64,000 nt of DNA from Balaenoptera acutorostrata (GCF_949987535.1 NC_080070.1:11280016-11344015); one strand, 5' to 3'. Counted from the stretch's first letter, positions 12,255-24,258 are shown. Translations and numbers: made by a program. Notes: generated by a model not told the origin, from the letters alone.

Positions 12255-12425
12255 CTTCTATTTTAACTGAATGGCTTAAATCCTGCTTACTGTGTGCCAG
12301 GCATTTTCTAAGTCCTTTACATATATTAACTCTTAATCCTCACAACCACTCCAAATTATCCTCATTTTACATAAGATGAAATGAGGCTCAGAAAAGTTAA
12401 ATAATTTGGACAAGCTAAGAGTTAG
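12255..12425 (+). repeat. MIR fragment, forward orientation
   Basis: 'actgtgtgccaggcattttc', 'taatcctcacaaccactcc' and 'gaggctcagaaaagttaaat' follow the MIR consensus order. It sits directly beside an oppositely oriented MIR piece. Confidence 0.7.
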
Positions 12426-12459
12426 GGAGAAGGCATAATAATAAGTTCATATTGAAGGT

Positions 12460-12712
12460 TTCCTTCCTTGTTCTTTTCCACTTCCCTCTTCCCCTTCCTT
12501 CCCTCTCCTGGCCTTTTTCTTCCCCTTTTGCCATTTTTTTCTACTTGCTCCTCTCCACTCTTTCCCTCCCCTCTCCTCACTCTTCTTCCTTCCTCTTTTT
12601 GTCCTACCTTCCTTCCCCCGACCCTCTTCCTTTTTCTCCTTTTCCCTCCTACTCCCACTTCTCCTTTCATCACCTCATCCCTCCTGCTTCTCCTCCTCTG
12701 CCTTTTCACTTT
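12460..12712. repeat. Polypyrimidine (CT-rich) tract, about 250 bp
   Basis: Almost uninterrupted C/T with scattered breaks; the minus strand is a purine tract. This composition creates long artificial open frames in several frames (12422-12709 minus; 12452-13021 and 12468-12800 plus) with low-complexity Arg/Lys/Glu/Gly or Ser/Pro/Leu/Phe content. None is a gene. Confidence 0.9.
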
Positions 12713-12727
12713 ATTACATTATTGTCA

Positions 12728-12900
12728 CCATCTATGTACTTGGTGCTTTGGGGAATACCAAGATCAATCAGAGAGCTCCCGCTCCAAGAACTTAGTCTAG
12801 AAGAAGCTAAAAGACATTTACAGAAATTGCTTAAAATGAAATGGAAAGTAAGAGATTTCACTGCTATGGAAGTTGGAAGGGAGTGGTTGTATCTTCTTTG
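12728..12900 (-). repeat. L2-like fragment, reverse orientation
   Basis: 'atgtacttggtgctttgggg' followed by 'gctcccgctccaagaactta' resembles the complement of the L2 3' end. Confidence 0.45.
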
Positions 12901-13443
12901 GGAGCAAAGAAGGCTCTGTGGTCAGAAAATGTCTTATGAAAGACAGAAATTGTGTTGTAACACACCATGGTTAAGTATATCTTCTATATGTGTCACCCTT
13001 TCTCTCAGTTATTACATGTGATGGATCTTTAGCTCATGAATTAATCTCAACTCTTTTTGATCTCTTATGTTGTCATTAGTGTGTAGCAAGTGCAGTAATA
13101 TTTAAAATGTAAATATCAAAGGAGTCTATGCCATTTTTATAGAGTTTGTAACACCTTTTAATACTAACGAGTCAGTGCTGGTAGACTGAGGGTACCAAGA
13201 AGAGGTCCACTGGTGTGATGTACATCAACAGTAGACAGAAATGAGATCACTGGTGACAAATATCCATTTACTCTTCATCAGTTGCTATGTGCAGTCAGTC
13301 TCCAAATAGTTTTGAAAATTTTCTTCTGTGTACACTGCCTTTTATACCATAATATAGTTCCTCTACATCTGTGAAGTGTCATCCCCAATAAGTACCTCTT
13401 CAGAATGCCCAGGTGCCTTGGCAACAGGTGCCTCAGAAAATGT
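12901..13443. other. Intron, no gene seen
   Basis: Single-copy-looking sequence up to the SINE target site; nothing recognisable. Confidence 0.6.
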
Positions 13444-13456
13444 TAGATGGGCTTTT

Positions 13457-13774
13457 TTTTTTTTTTTTTTTAATGAGGATCTTGAATCAGATGCGTATGT
13501 TTGATTGATTGATTGATTGATTGATTTTGGCTGTGTTGGGTCTTCGTTTCTGTGCGAGGGCTTTCTCCAGTTGTGGCAAGCGGGGGCCACTCTTCATCGC
13601 GATGCGCGGGCCTCTCTCGTTGCGGAGCACAGGCTCCAGACGCGCAGGCTCAGCAGTTGTGGCTCACGGGCCCAGCCGCTCTGCGGCATGTGGGATCTTC
13701 CCAGGCCAGGGCTCGAACCCGTGTCCCCTGCATTAGCAGGCAGATTCTCAACCACTGCGCCACCAGGGAAGCCC
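13457..13774 (-). mobile_element. CHR-type SINE, full length, antisense
   Basis: T-run tail, then (TTGA)n spacer at 13501-13526, SINE body, and head ending 'ccaccagggaagccc'. The target-site duplication TAGATGGGCTTTT is present at 13444-13456 and 13775-13787. Open frames on both strands within it are SINE sequence. Confidence 0.95.
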
Positions 13775-13787
13775 TAGATGGGCTTTT

Positions 13788-14464
13788 AATTGCAACGTCC
13801 AAAAGCACATTTCAGGAAGATTCAAAAACTAGTGTATTATATCAGGAAATGTTATAATTATTTTAGGTATCTCAGCATGTATACCAGGTATATTTTTGCT
13901 ATGAGTCTTTTTAGAAATAAGCATCCTCATTCATTTTAAAAGCATCTATGTTATACTGGAGAAAATTATATTAAAAATTTACTGAAGTTGGTTATCTTTT
14001 ATTTGTATAATTTTGTTTTCCTGTTAATATTTTACATGAATATATAAGTGAATTTACATGATTGCTTTCCTTCATTAATTGCAGAGTAAGAAAAATATCT
14101 AATGCTCTTTAAGATGTTATATCCTAGGGGATAGATGTTCAGCTGACTACATTTATCAGCTTTTATTTTTCATTTTTATTTATTGTCAAAAAATGTAGTA
14201 TTTGGAAACTGCCAAATTGATTCTTGATATTTGAGGTGCTAAAATTTGTGGAGGAACATAGAGTAGGTCTTATTAGGAAGTCACGTGATTTGGACTGCAC
14301 AGAACCAGAGTCCTAAGTTAAAATGACTGCTTCACATGGTGAAGTACTGGCCAAACTCACTTGACACACAAAACTCACTTGACTTCTTAGATTTCAGTTC
14401 CTTTAAAAGGATAATGGAGGTATTGGAGGAGTGATTCCTTTTATCCTTTCCAGCAACGTCTCAA
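13788..14464. other. Intron, AT-rich, no gene seen
   Basis: AT-rich single-copy-looking sequence with no recognisable feature. Confidence 0.6.
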
Positions 14465-14803
14465 TCCCTTTAAGTTGCTGTAACAGAATACCATAGACTG
14501 GATGGTTTACAAACAACAAACACTTACTTCTCCCAGTTCTGGAGGCTGGGAAGTTCTAGGTCAGAGTGCCAGCAGATTCACTGTATGGTGAGGTCTGTTC
14601 CCTATTTTATAGATGGCTATCTTCTTGCTGTGTCCTCATGTGATGGGAAGGGGGAGAGCTTTCTGGGGTTTCTCTTACAGGGGCACTCATCTATTCATGA
14701 GGGCTCCACCCTCTTGACCTAATCACCTCCTAATTTAGGTGTTAGGGTTTCAACATATGAATGTGAATTTTGCGGGGACATAAACATTCAGACCATAAGA
14801 AGC
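14465..14803 (-). mobile_element. MLT1-like MaLR LTR remnant, antisense
   Basis: 'taacagaataccatagactg', 'cccagttctggaggctggga', 'gctgtgtcctcatgtgatgg', 'catgagggctccaccctctt' and 'cataaacattcagaccataa' follow the complement of an MLT1A-type LTR from end to start. Solo, non-coding relic. Confidence 0.75.
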
Positions 14804-15397
14804 ATGAATATTCTGTGATCCATATGCGTTTTAACTTGTGTATGGTTGAATGGTGGTAGGTGGGGAGGCATTTGAAAGAAACTTTGAAAATGAATTAATT
14901 TTTGCAACAGGAAGAAAAAAAGAGATGTGAACTAATAGTCTATTTTTAGTCCTAATATATAAGGGAGTTACCAAAATGGGTATAAAATGAAATTTTGAAA
15001 TTCATAGATACTATGATAGGGACGTTTTGAGGAGAAAAGTTTGTAGGAAGATGTTGAAACCAGGCAAGGTGATTTAGAAACCTATTTTACTTCCCAGTTT
15101 TGCCTTATTCTGAGAGAACTGTTGTTTTTTGCACATGGCTGATGTTCAGTGAATGTTTCTGAAATCAACTGATTGAACACTTTAATAAGTAACTATCATT
15201 GTTTAATGAAAAGACAAAACTGTGCAGTTTCTATGGAACAGAACTCTGTGGTCGGATTGTCTCTTAACCGTTTAGTCCTAAGAAGATGTACAGCTCAAGG
15301 AAGAGTTGGTCCAACGTAGACTAGCTAGAGTTGACCTAAGATGTACTATTTCCAATTGGGTTAAGAACTTAAAAACATTGTACAAAAGAACAAGGTT
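14804..15397. other. Intron, no gene seen
   Basis: Single-copy-looking sequence; no open frame, exon or repeat recognised. Confidence 0.6.
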
Positions 15398-15411
15398 AGT
15401 AATAGGTTTTT

Positions 15412-15707
15412 TTTTTTAAATTCATTCCTTCATTCATTCATTTTTGGCTGTGTTGGGTCTTCATTTCTGTGCGAGGGCTTTCTCTACTTGCGGCAAGGGG
15501 GGGCCACTCTTCATCGTGGTGCGCGGGCCTCTCACTATCGTGGCCTCTCTTGTTGTGGAGCACGGGCTCCAGACGCGCAGGCTCAGTAGTTGTGGCTGAC
15601 GGGCCCAGCTGCTCCGCGGCATGTGGGATCCTCCCAGACCAGGGCTCGAACCCGTGTCCCCTGCATTGGCAGGCAGACTCTCAACCACTACGCCACCAGG
15701 GAAGCCC
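15412..15707 (-). mobile_element. CHR-type SINE, full length, antisense
   Basis: Near-consensus short-subtype copy with a (CATT)n stretch in its tail region. Target-site duplication AGTAATAGGTTTTT at 15398-15411 and 15708-15721. Confidence 0.95.
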
Positions 15708-15721
15708 AGTAATAGGTTTTT

Positions 15722-17019
15722 AAATACTCGTCCTTATTAATTTTATCCTGAATGTGTACATGAGAAGCTCTGAATCGGAGTTCTTATTACCTCTAATAAA
15801 AGTTAGATGAAACAAGTATTAAATATTTAACTTTCATGGAATCCTATCAACCTCCTCTTGGATATGAAGGCCTTCCTTGCCTTTTGCACCACTTCCAGTT
15901 ATATTTTGATATTGCATCAATTCCTGTGCTCTAGTTTTTATCCCTTGGCTCATGCAATGATAGGTCAATGGTCCTGTGCTACCATACTGCATACTCCATA
16001 TGTGAAAGACAAGGGAATATGATATTTTCCCTTAACTTATTAAGTGGGAGGTGTCAGCTGTGCTTTGTCCCCTCTTGAAAGAGTCTCTGGTGGAAATTTT
16101 ATGGGCCTGAATCTTAACCCCAACCGATCTGACCATTTATATCAGTAAACTCTCTCCAGGAGCCGCATAGCTCCGTGTGTCTTAGCTTTCATGACCTAGA
16201 GATGTCTCTAGGTTCTGGGGCTTTATCTCTTTTGACGTGTAATGCCCAGCAGTAATATTCGGTCTCCCTTTAACTAGGAACCTGGTTCCTTATGTAACAA
16301 TTTGGCCATCTTGAGAAGACATACAGAAGTTATATTATTCTTCTGAATCAGAACAATTAGGTAAAAAGCTAGATCTAATTTTTATGGTATATGAAGAGCA
16401 GAATATTTCTGGAAGACATGAAAGCAGCTATTCTCTTCTTTATATCATATGTACTTTGGAAGCTCAGAAAGCAAGAGCGTTTGGCAAGAGCACTGAGAAG
16501 TCCAGGGAAGTTTTATTTCTCCACAGTTAGGTGTTTTAAGTGGGAAGAAATTCTACCAGGTCATGTCAATGTTTTATGTAAAAAATAGTAAAGGATGGCT
16601 TGTGTAGATACAGTAAGGTAGGTTTTCCAAAATGAGTTCTGAAAAAATATAAATGGTAAGGAAGAGAAATAAGGTAACAGTGATATAATGAGAAACATCC
16701 ATTTGGGGGAATTCTCTCTCTTTATTTAGTAACCGTGACCTTTGTGGTATTGCAGACCTATCTAGAAGATTCCTATTTCTAGAAGTATGTCAGTAGGATA
16801 TTTAGAAAATGTTTTTGAACTGACTCCTGCTCTACAAAGAATGCATAATCCTCATCATCATTTGTTCAGTTCAAATCTGCTGAAAGTTTTAAACTGGTAT
16901 AAGGGTAAAATACTGTCAAAGTTTGTATCTATTTGTAGAAGGTACTATGCAAAGACTATGAGTCTTTGTGTTAGGGTTTTCAACTGGGAGCTTTTTTTAA
17001 ACCAATAATCTTCTTTAAT
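15722..17019. other. Intron, no gene seen
   Basis: About 1.3 kb of single-copy-looking sequence. Open frames 16391-16588 and 16787-17008 have no recognisable domain and no exon-like flanks. Confidence 0.6.
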
Positions 17020-17028
17020 CTTTATATA

Positions 17029-17379
17029 TATATTTTTTTAATAAATTTATTTATTTATTTATCTATCTATTTATCTATCTTTGGCTGCGTTGGGTCTTCA
17101 TTGCTGAGCGCAGGCTTTCTCTAGCTGCGGCGAGCGGGGCTACTCTTCGTTGCAGTGTGCGGGCTTCTCATTGTGGTGGCTTCTCTTGTTGCAGAGCACG
17201 GGCTCTAGGCGCGTGGGCTCAGTAGTTGTGGCTCGCGGGCTCTAGAGTGCAGGCTCAGTAGTTGTGGCGCATGGGCTTAGTTGCTCCACGGCATGTGGGA
17301 TCTTACCGGACCAGGGCTCGAACCCATGTCCCCTGCATTGGCAGGCAGATTCTTAACCACTGCGACACCAGGGAAGCCC
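17029..17379 (-). mobile_element. CHR-type SINE, long subtype, antisense
   Basis: About 350 bp, longer than its neighbours because of an extra 'gctctagagtgcaggctcag' block. The tail holds (TTTA)n and (TCTA)n repeats. The short target duplication CTTTATAT is at 17020-17027 and 17380-17387. It lies only about 260 bp upstream of a TPK1 exon. Confidence 0.9.
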
Positions 17380-17607
17380 CTTTATATGTTTTTTTAAGCA
17401 AGATAAATATTGACTGATAGTGAGACTAAGTTGACGCATTAGTTGGATATGTGGAGTTGCCCTCAATCATACTGTATGGAAACTAAGCGTATAAGACATA
17501 ACATCCTGTTCACTCTGAAAATAGGCTCTGTTTCTTTTTCCTTTTGAGTACATTAGCTCTCTCTCTGGTCCTTATAATCATAGTTTTAAAGGTTAGCAAC
17601 TAAGTAG

Positions 17608-17727
<120 letters not shown>

Positions 17728-17729
17728 TA

Positions 17730-18261
17730 ACACTTCTATATTTAAGGTCTTTCTCATTTGATTGCTTTTCCTATGTTTTTTCCCTGGTTTTCTGGGTGTA
17801 TGTGTAGGGATTGAGAAACTCATTGTTTGGTTACTTTGTTACTTAAGAAGTATTTTTCTAGCAATTGTCATACACATTCAAATGGAAATTTAGAAAATGA
17901 CAAGTGGGAACACGATCTTAGAATTTCTATGACCATCAGTTAAACATTAATGCTTAGTCTTTTAAGCGTGTATATTTTAAATGAGTTTATAGTTTTTATG
18001 CCTCATTAAAAATATACTATATTGTCTACATCCTCATTAATTATGTATTTTTCACACATCATTTTAAATTTCATTTAATGAATGTATTGTATTTTACTTA
18101 ATCAATTCCCAATTGATGTACATTTAAATGTCCATTTTATTGTAAATGAAAAACATCTTTGTAAATGAATTTTTATAAAAATCCCTAATTGTGTGTGCCT
18201 AGAATTTTAGAACCAAAGTTATTTTTTTTAATATTAGTTTTCTTGAAACTATTACTAAAAT
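17730..18261. other. Intron, AT-rich, no feature seen
   Basis: AT-rich single-copy-looking sequence. The minus-strand open frame 17623-17823 is antisense to the TPK1 exon and is a shadow. Confidence 0.7.
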
Positions 18262-18308
18262 AATAGTGTTATTCAGAACAGAACTACTCTGTTCTGAATA
18301 ACACTATT
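18262..18308. repeat. Perfect inverted repeat, 21-bp arms, 5-nt loop
   Basis: Arms 18262-18282 and 18288-18308 are exact reverse complements around ACTAC. I checked all 21 pairs. No transposon termini or duplicated target are evident around it. Confidence 0.95.
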
Positions 18309-18689
18309 CATTACAACTTGAAATTAATAATAATGTACAACTTATTAAGGTGTTCATTTTGTCACTATTGTGCAAATCTTCCAAAGATCCTTGCCACTTA
18401 AGAACATACAAATGATCTAATTGCGAATGATAAAAGACACAGAGGAGTGTCATATACTAATTAATAATTCAAGCTTTCACTGGCTTTAGAGGACAATGCA
18501 GGGTTTTTAAAATGAAAATTATAGCCTCAGCAGTTCTTCTAGCCACAACACCATCATCTGTTATTCTGAACTGGCATTAGTAAATTGTGCATTTTTTAAA
18601 GAAACAGCAGTTATTGAAAGAAACTTTAAATTCTTTATAAGGCTCTGGGATGGCTGAGATAAATTCATAAAGAAGAAAGAGGAAAACTT
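18309..18689. other. Intron, AT-rich, no gene seen
   Basis: Nothing recognisable. The minus frames at 18577-18915 come from the purine tract next to it. Confidence 0.6.
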
Positions 18690-18778
18690 TTGTAGGAAGG
18701 AAGGAGGGAGGGGGAGGCAGGGGAGGATAGAAGGAAAGAAGGGAAAAGGAAAAAGAAAAGAAAGAGAAAAAAGGGAAA
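18690..18778. repeat. Polypurine (GA-rich) tract, about 90 bp
   Basis: Nearly all G/A with GGAA, GGGA and AAAG repeats on the + strand; low complexity. Confidence 0.9.
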
Positions 18779-20024
18779 CATGAACCTAGGTGAGGAAACA
18801 AGGTACCGAGGTTATAAAGTGTAGGCTGTTGTGATGGAAATTCTGGGGCCAGCAGTGAATGCAGATCTGTGCACACCCCATCTACCCACCAGGTGATCAG
18901 CCTTTCCATCAGCAAATGAAGACTGCTCCCAAGTCAGTGTTTGATATTCATGCTCAATTACTTTAACAATGGCATGTTTCTGTTCATTCCCCGCAGTCTC
19001 ACTTCTCATTAACTCCATACCTCAGCCTCCTTGGGACGGAAAGCCCTCAGCCTTGCTTACAGTGCAGAGTTTTGCAAATTCATAGACATTAATCATATTT
19101 TCGGGGGCAGAAGAAACAGCAGGAGAGGCAGGGACAAACAGACTCAGAAACCAGTTGAAGCTCTGGCCAGACGTGACTGTTCTCTCCCTCTCTTGAATGC
19201 TGCCAGCTTGCCAAGACTGTAGGTGTCAATCTGACGGGATGAGGAAATAGCAGGGAAGAATGGGAAGCCAGCTTTTTTTGTTTCTGAATGGCTCAGGGGT
19301 GAAGGAAAACTTTGAGTTAATATCTTTAGATGAATTTCCCTTATATTTCCTGCTTCACTTTTGATTTTAACCTCCAAAGCTAACTTATATTTGTTAAGGT
19401 TTTGTTTGAAAAGTAAGATTAACCGAATCTTCTAATTCCTACATTGCGTACTTCTAAGTTGATGTAGTACAATCTAGGTTGTTTTTTTTTTTTTCATGTA
19501 TCGATGAGAACTCACTGCTTTTGAACTCTTTGGATCTGTTCTTAGAGGGCATCAGTGATGTCTTGTATAAGCTAATGTGCCCTGTAGAGCACATGGCGAA
19601 TGTTTGGCTGCAGTTTTAATAATGATGGTAATGACAACAAGTTAATGCGGCATTACACACAATTCATATAAGCCATTTGTTACAAACGAAAGGAGGTTAT
19701 TTCCACTGAAAGTGGAAAATACACTTTTTTCCCACCTGGTTTGGATCATCAATGAAGCTGAAACTGAGGCTCTATTGAAGAAAGTAAAATAAGGAAGAAA
19801 TTTAAAATGCTAAAGTTTTGTTAAAATCATAAAGTCGATTCGTAGCCAACATTGGTTCATACGACTTTTTTCCCCCAATAGATATATCACTGACTTATAG
19901 GAAAAATCCAGGTTTATATGACTATACGTGACTTTTACTTGGTTTGCCTGCTTAATTTCTGAAAATGCTGAAATATTAAGTAGTTGGTTTGTCAGCTTTT
20001 AAACAGAATATACCCTAGTTCTTG
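18779..20024. other. Intron, single-copy block without identifiable repeats
   Basis: About 1.25 kb with balanced composition and no repeat I recognise. The part at 19540-19760 has several TAAT-type motifs and clustered short words. Open frames 18812-19018, 19031-19222 and 19144-19377 show no domain. Candidate for conserved non-coding sequence, but this is inference only. Confidence 0.5.
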
Positions 20025-20592
20025 CCATCTGTATTCGTTAGTTATTACTGTGTAACAAATTGTCCTAAAATTTAGCAGCTTAAAACAGCAAACAGTTCTT
20101 CTCTTGCACAGGGTCTCTGGGTAAGAAATATGAGAGTCAATTAATAGGGCGGTAGTGGCTCAAGGTTTCTCATGAGGTTATAATGTAGCCTGGTTTTTCC
20201 ATCATCTCAACGCACCCCTGGGGCTACAGAAATTTCTTCCAAGATTATTCCTGTGGTTCTTGGTTGGTTTTACTGGCTGTTACTTCTTACTGGCTCTTGG
20301 TTGGAGACATCAGTTCCTGGCCACTGGGCTGCTCACAGCATGGCAGGCTGCTTTCCGGGGAAAGAGGGAGGGAAAAGAAAACATGTATGGAAGAGAGCCA
20401 GCCCAAGACAGAAATAGTGGCCTTTTTTATAACCTAATTTCGTCAGTGATATATCACCTTACTATCTCTTCTCCCAGTTGTTATTAGTCGCAAAGACCAA
20501 CCCTGGTACAGTGTGGGATCAGGCTACACAAGGGTGTCAATATCAGGAGGCAGGGATCATTGGTAACCATGTGGAGGCTGGCTACCAAACTG
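20025..20592 (-). mobile_element. MLT1-like MaLR LTR remnant, antisense
   Basis: 'gttattactgtgtaacaaat', 'aaatttagcagcttaaaaca', 'ggtttctcatgaggttataa' and the end 'gtggaggctggctaccaaa' match the complement of an MLT1-type LTR. The open frame 20260-20487 lies inside it and is not a gene. Confidence 0.65.
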
Positions 20593-21166
20593 TCTGACCT
20601 GGTACTGATAAAACTGGATTGTTAGGCAATGAGAAAGATGTTTTAATATCATCATAATGAGCTCTTGGTCTTTAATTAGTAATATGTAAGAGGAAAGAAG
20701 AAAACATAGCCATTAGCGATTTTTCTTCGATTAGGTCTCTATATGCATAACCTGCTTCAAGTTAGGTTACATACCAACCACCTAATCACTAGTCTTTATG
20801 TCTATAGCCCTTCATTATTTATTCCTTTGGGTTTTGGACAAGAAGGGGGACAAGCTCTGGTCTACCGCTTAATTCCATATGGTCCACAGGATATGAACCA
20901 AGATATACAATTTATACCTCTTGTTAGTTAACGTGCAGCAGTTTGAAAACTGCATATTTTAGAGAGAAGTGATGTACCATTGGATCCATGCCAAAGATGT
21001 AATTTGAAATTTCAGTTGAAGGACAGTGTGACTTGTAACTGTCAGTGTATTTTTCCATGCTGATAGCTCCCTGTAACCTGTTTTAATATTAAACATAAAG
21101 ATATAATAACCATTGATTATATGTAGTGATAGTCCAACTACTTGTGATCAACTTCCCTGATGCACA
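20593..21166. other. Intron, no gene seen
   Basis: Single-copy-looking AT-rich sequence; the open frame 20743-20931 has no recognisable feature. Confidence 0.6.
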
Positions 21167-21188
21167 TGGTATGCCATTCTTTTTTTTT

Positions 21189-21316
21189 AACAAGAAATAG
21201 TTTATTTTATGACTTATACATTGACTTAATTTTTAAAATATTTAATATTTTCAATGTTATTTATTCTTAACTTATAAAGAAGTATATTTTTAAAATTTTT
21301 TAATTTTTAATTTTTT
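21189..21316 (-). other. Candidate L1 3'-transduced segment with poly(A) signal
   Basis: On the minus strand, the L1 3' UTR ends in an A-rich stretch (about 21316-21285), followed by about 95 bp not found in the other L1 copies here. An AATAAA (complement of 21201-21206) then lies about 12 nt before the terminal A-tract at 21188-21181. That is the layout of a transcript that read past its own weak signal. Confidence 0.5.
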
Positions 21317-21671
21317 AACATCTTTATTGGAGTATAACTGCTTTACAATGGTATGTTAATTTCTGCTTTATAACAAAGTGAATCAGCTATACATATACAT
21401 ATATCCCCATATCTCCTCCCTCTTGCATCTCGCTCCCACCCTCCCTATCCCACCCCTCTAGGTGGTCACAAAGCGCTGAGCTGATCTCCCTGTGCTATGT
21501 GGCTGCTTCCCACTAGCTAGCTATTTTACATTTGGTAGTGTATATATGTCCATGCCACTCTCTCACTTCGTCCCAGCTTACCCTTCCCCCTCCTCATGTC
21601 CTCAAGTCCATTCTCCATGTCTGCGTCTTTATTCCTGTCCTGCCCCTAGGTTCTTCAGAACCATTTTTATT

Positions 21672-24258
21672 TTAGATTCCATATATATGTGTTAGCATAT
21701 GGTATTTGTTTTTCTCTTTCTGACTTACTTCACTCTGTATGATAGACTCTAGGTCCATCCACCTCACTACAAATAACTCAATTTCGTTTCTTTTTATGGC
21801 TGAGTAATATTCCATTGTATATATGCGCCACATCTTCTTTATCCATTCATCTGTCGATGGACACTTAGGTTGCTTCCATGTCCTGGCTATTGTAAATAGA
21901 GCTGCAGTGAACATTGTGGTACATGACTCTTTTTGAATTATGGTTTTCTCAGGGTATATGCCCAGTAGTAGGATTGCTGGGTCGTATGGTAGTTCTATTT
22001 TTAGTTTTTTAAGGAACCTCCATACTGTTCTCCATACTAGCTGTATCAATTTACATTCCCACCAACAGTGCAAGAGGGTTCCCTTTTCTTCATCCCCTCT
22101 CCAGCATTTACTGTTTGTAGATTTCTTGATGATGGCCATTCTGACCAGTGTGAGGTGATACCTCATTGTAGTTTTGATTTGCATTTCTCTAATGATTAGT
22201 GAAGTTGAGCATCCTTTCATGTGTTTGTTGGCCATCTGTATATCTTCTTTGGAGAAATGTCTATTTAGGTGTTTGGCCCATTTTTGGATTGGGGTATTTG
22301 TCTTTTTGATATTGAGCTGCATGAGCTGCTTGTAAACTTTGTGGAGATTAATCCTTTGTCCTTTTGGGCATTAATCTTCTTTTAACCTTTTGGAGATTAA
22401 TCGTTTGCAAATATTTTCTCCCATCCTGAGGGTTGTGTTTTCGTCTTGTTTATGGTTTCCTTTGCTGTGCAAAAGCTTTTAAGTTTCATAGGTCCCATTT
22501 GTTTATTTTTGTTTTTGTTTCCATTTCTCTAGGAGGTGGGTCAAAAAGGATCTTGTTGTGATTTATGTCATAGAGTGTTCTGCCTGTTTTCCTCTTAAGA
22601 GTTTTATAGTGTCTGGCCTTACATTTAGGTCTTTAATCCATTTTGAGTTTATTTTTGTGTATGGTGTTAGGGAGTGTTCTCATTTCATTCTTTTACATGT
22701 AGCTGTCCAGTTTCCCCAGCACCACTTATTGAAGAGGCTGTCTTTTCTGCATTGTATATTCTGCCTCCTTTATCAAAAATAAGGTGACCATATGTGCGTG
22801 GGTTTATCTCTGGGCTTTCTATCCTGTTCCATTGATCTGTCTTTCTGTTTTTCTGCCAGTACCTTACTGTCTTGATGACTGTAGCTTTGTAGTACAGTCT
22901 GAAGTCCGGGAGCCTGATTCCTCCAGCTCTGTTTTTCTTTCTCAGGATTGCTTTGGCTATTCGGGGTCTTTTGTGTTTCCATACAGATTGTGAAATTTTT
23001 TGTTCTACTTGTGTGGAAAATGCCAGTGGTAGTTTGATAGGGATTGCATTGAATCTGCAGATTGCTTTGGGTAGTAGAGTCATTTTCACAATGTTGATTC
23101 TTCCAATCCAAGAACTTGGTCTATCTCTCCATCTGTTTGTATCATCTTTAATTTCTTTCATCAGTGTCTTATAGTTTTCTGCATACAGGTCTTTTGTCTC
23201 CTTAGGTAGGTTTATTCCTAGGTATTTTATTCTTTTTGTTGCAATGGTAAATGGGAGTGTTTCCTTAATTTCTCTTTCAGATTTTTCATTATTAGTGTGT
23301 AGGAATGCAAGAGATTTTTGTGCATTAATTTTGTATCCTGCAACTTTACCGAATTCATTGATTAGCTCTAGCAGTTTTCTGGTAGCATCTTTAGGATTCT
23401 GTATGTATAGTATCATGTCATGTGCAAACAGTGACAGCTTTACTTCTTCTTTTCCAGTTTGGATTCCTTTTATTTCTTTTTCTTCTCTGATTGCTGTGGC
23501 TAAAACTTCCAAAACTATGTTGAATAATAGTGGTGAGAGTGGGAAACCTTATCTTGTTCCTGATCTTAGTGGAAATGGTTTCAGTTTTTCACCATTGAGA
23601 ACGATGTTGGCTGTGGATTTGTCATATATGGCCTTTATTATATTGAGGTAAGTTCCCTCTATGCCTGCTTCTGCAGGGTTTTTATCATAAATGGGTGTTG
23701 AATTTTGTTGAAAGCTTTCTCTGCATCTATTGAGATGATCATATGGTTTTTCTCCTTCAGTTTGTTAATATGGTGTATCACATTGATTGATTTGCGTATA
23801 TTGAAGAATCCTTGCATTCCTGGGATAAACCCCACTTGATCATGTTGTATGATCCTTTTAATGTGCTGTTGGATTCTGTTTGCTAGTATTTTGTTCAGGT
23901 TTTTTGCATCTCTGTTCATCAGTGATATTGGCCTGTAGTTTTCTTTCTTTGTGACCTCTTTGTCTGGTTTTGGTATCAGGGTGATGGTGGCCTCGTTGAA
24001 TGAGTTTGGGAGTGTTTGTCCCTCTGCTATATTTTGGAAGAGTTTGAGAAGGATAGGTGTTAGCTCTTCTCTAAATGTTTGATAGAATTCACCTGTGAAG
24101 CCATCTGGTCCTGGGCTTTTGTTTGTTGGAGGATTTTTAATCCCAGTCTCAATTTCAGTGCTTGTGATTGGTCTGTTTATATTTTCTGTTTCTTCTTGGT
24201 TCAGTCTTGGAAGGTTGTGCTTTTCTAAGAATTTGTCCATTTCTTCCAGGTTGTCCAT
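21672..24258 (-). pseudogene. L1 ORF2 (reverse transcriptase) remnant, broken
   Basis: Three open blocks on the minus strand (24258-23659, 23512-22685, 22322-21672) are successive parts of L1 ORF2, separated by frame breaks. Visible motifs: SPGPDGF and LIPKPDK with YRPISLMN in the first block, where the usual AFDK of the catalytic motif reads AFNK. The second block opens just upstream of a FAHD in place of the catalytic FADD, then reads LGINLP. In the third, the C-terminal Cys motif has lost a Cys (CWRGDEEKG). The endonuclease domain is absent through 5' truncation. Two catalytic Asp losses plus frameshifts mean it is dead. Confidence 0.95.

Noticed and set aside
12452..13021. 189-codon plus-strand open frame
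   Set aside because: Its first part is a translated CT-rich tract (Phe/Leu/Pro/Ser runs) and the rest is L2-like sequence. Other frames over the tract are open too, which is expected from composition.
21672..24258. Long minus-strand open frames with reverse-transcriptase motifs as an active gene or defence RT
   Set aside because: They are the ordered parts of L1 ORF2 with frame breaks, lost catalytic Asp residues (AFNK, FAHD), no endonuclease domain and L1 3' UTR and target duplications. A dead retrotransposon.
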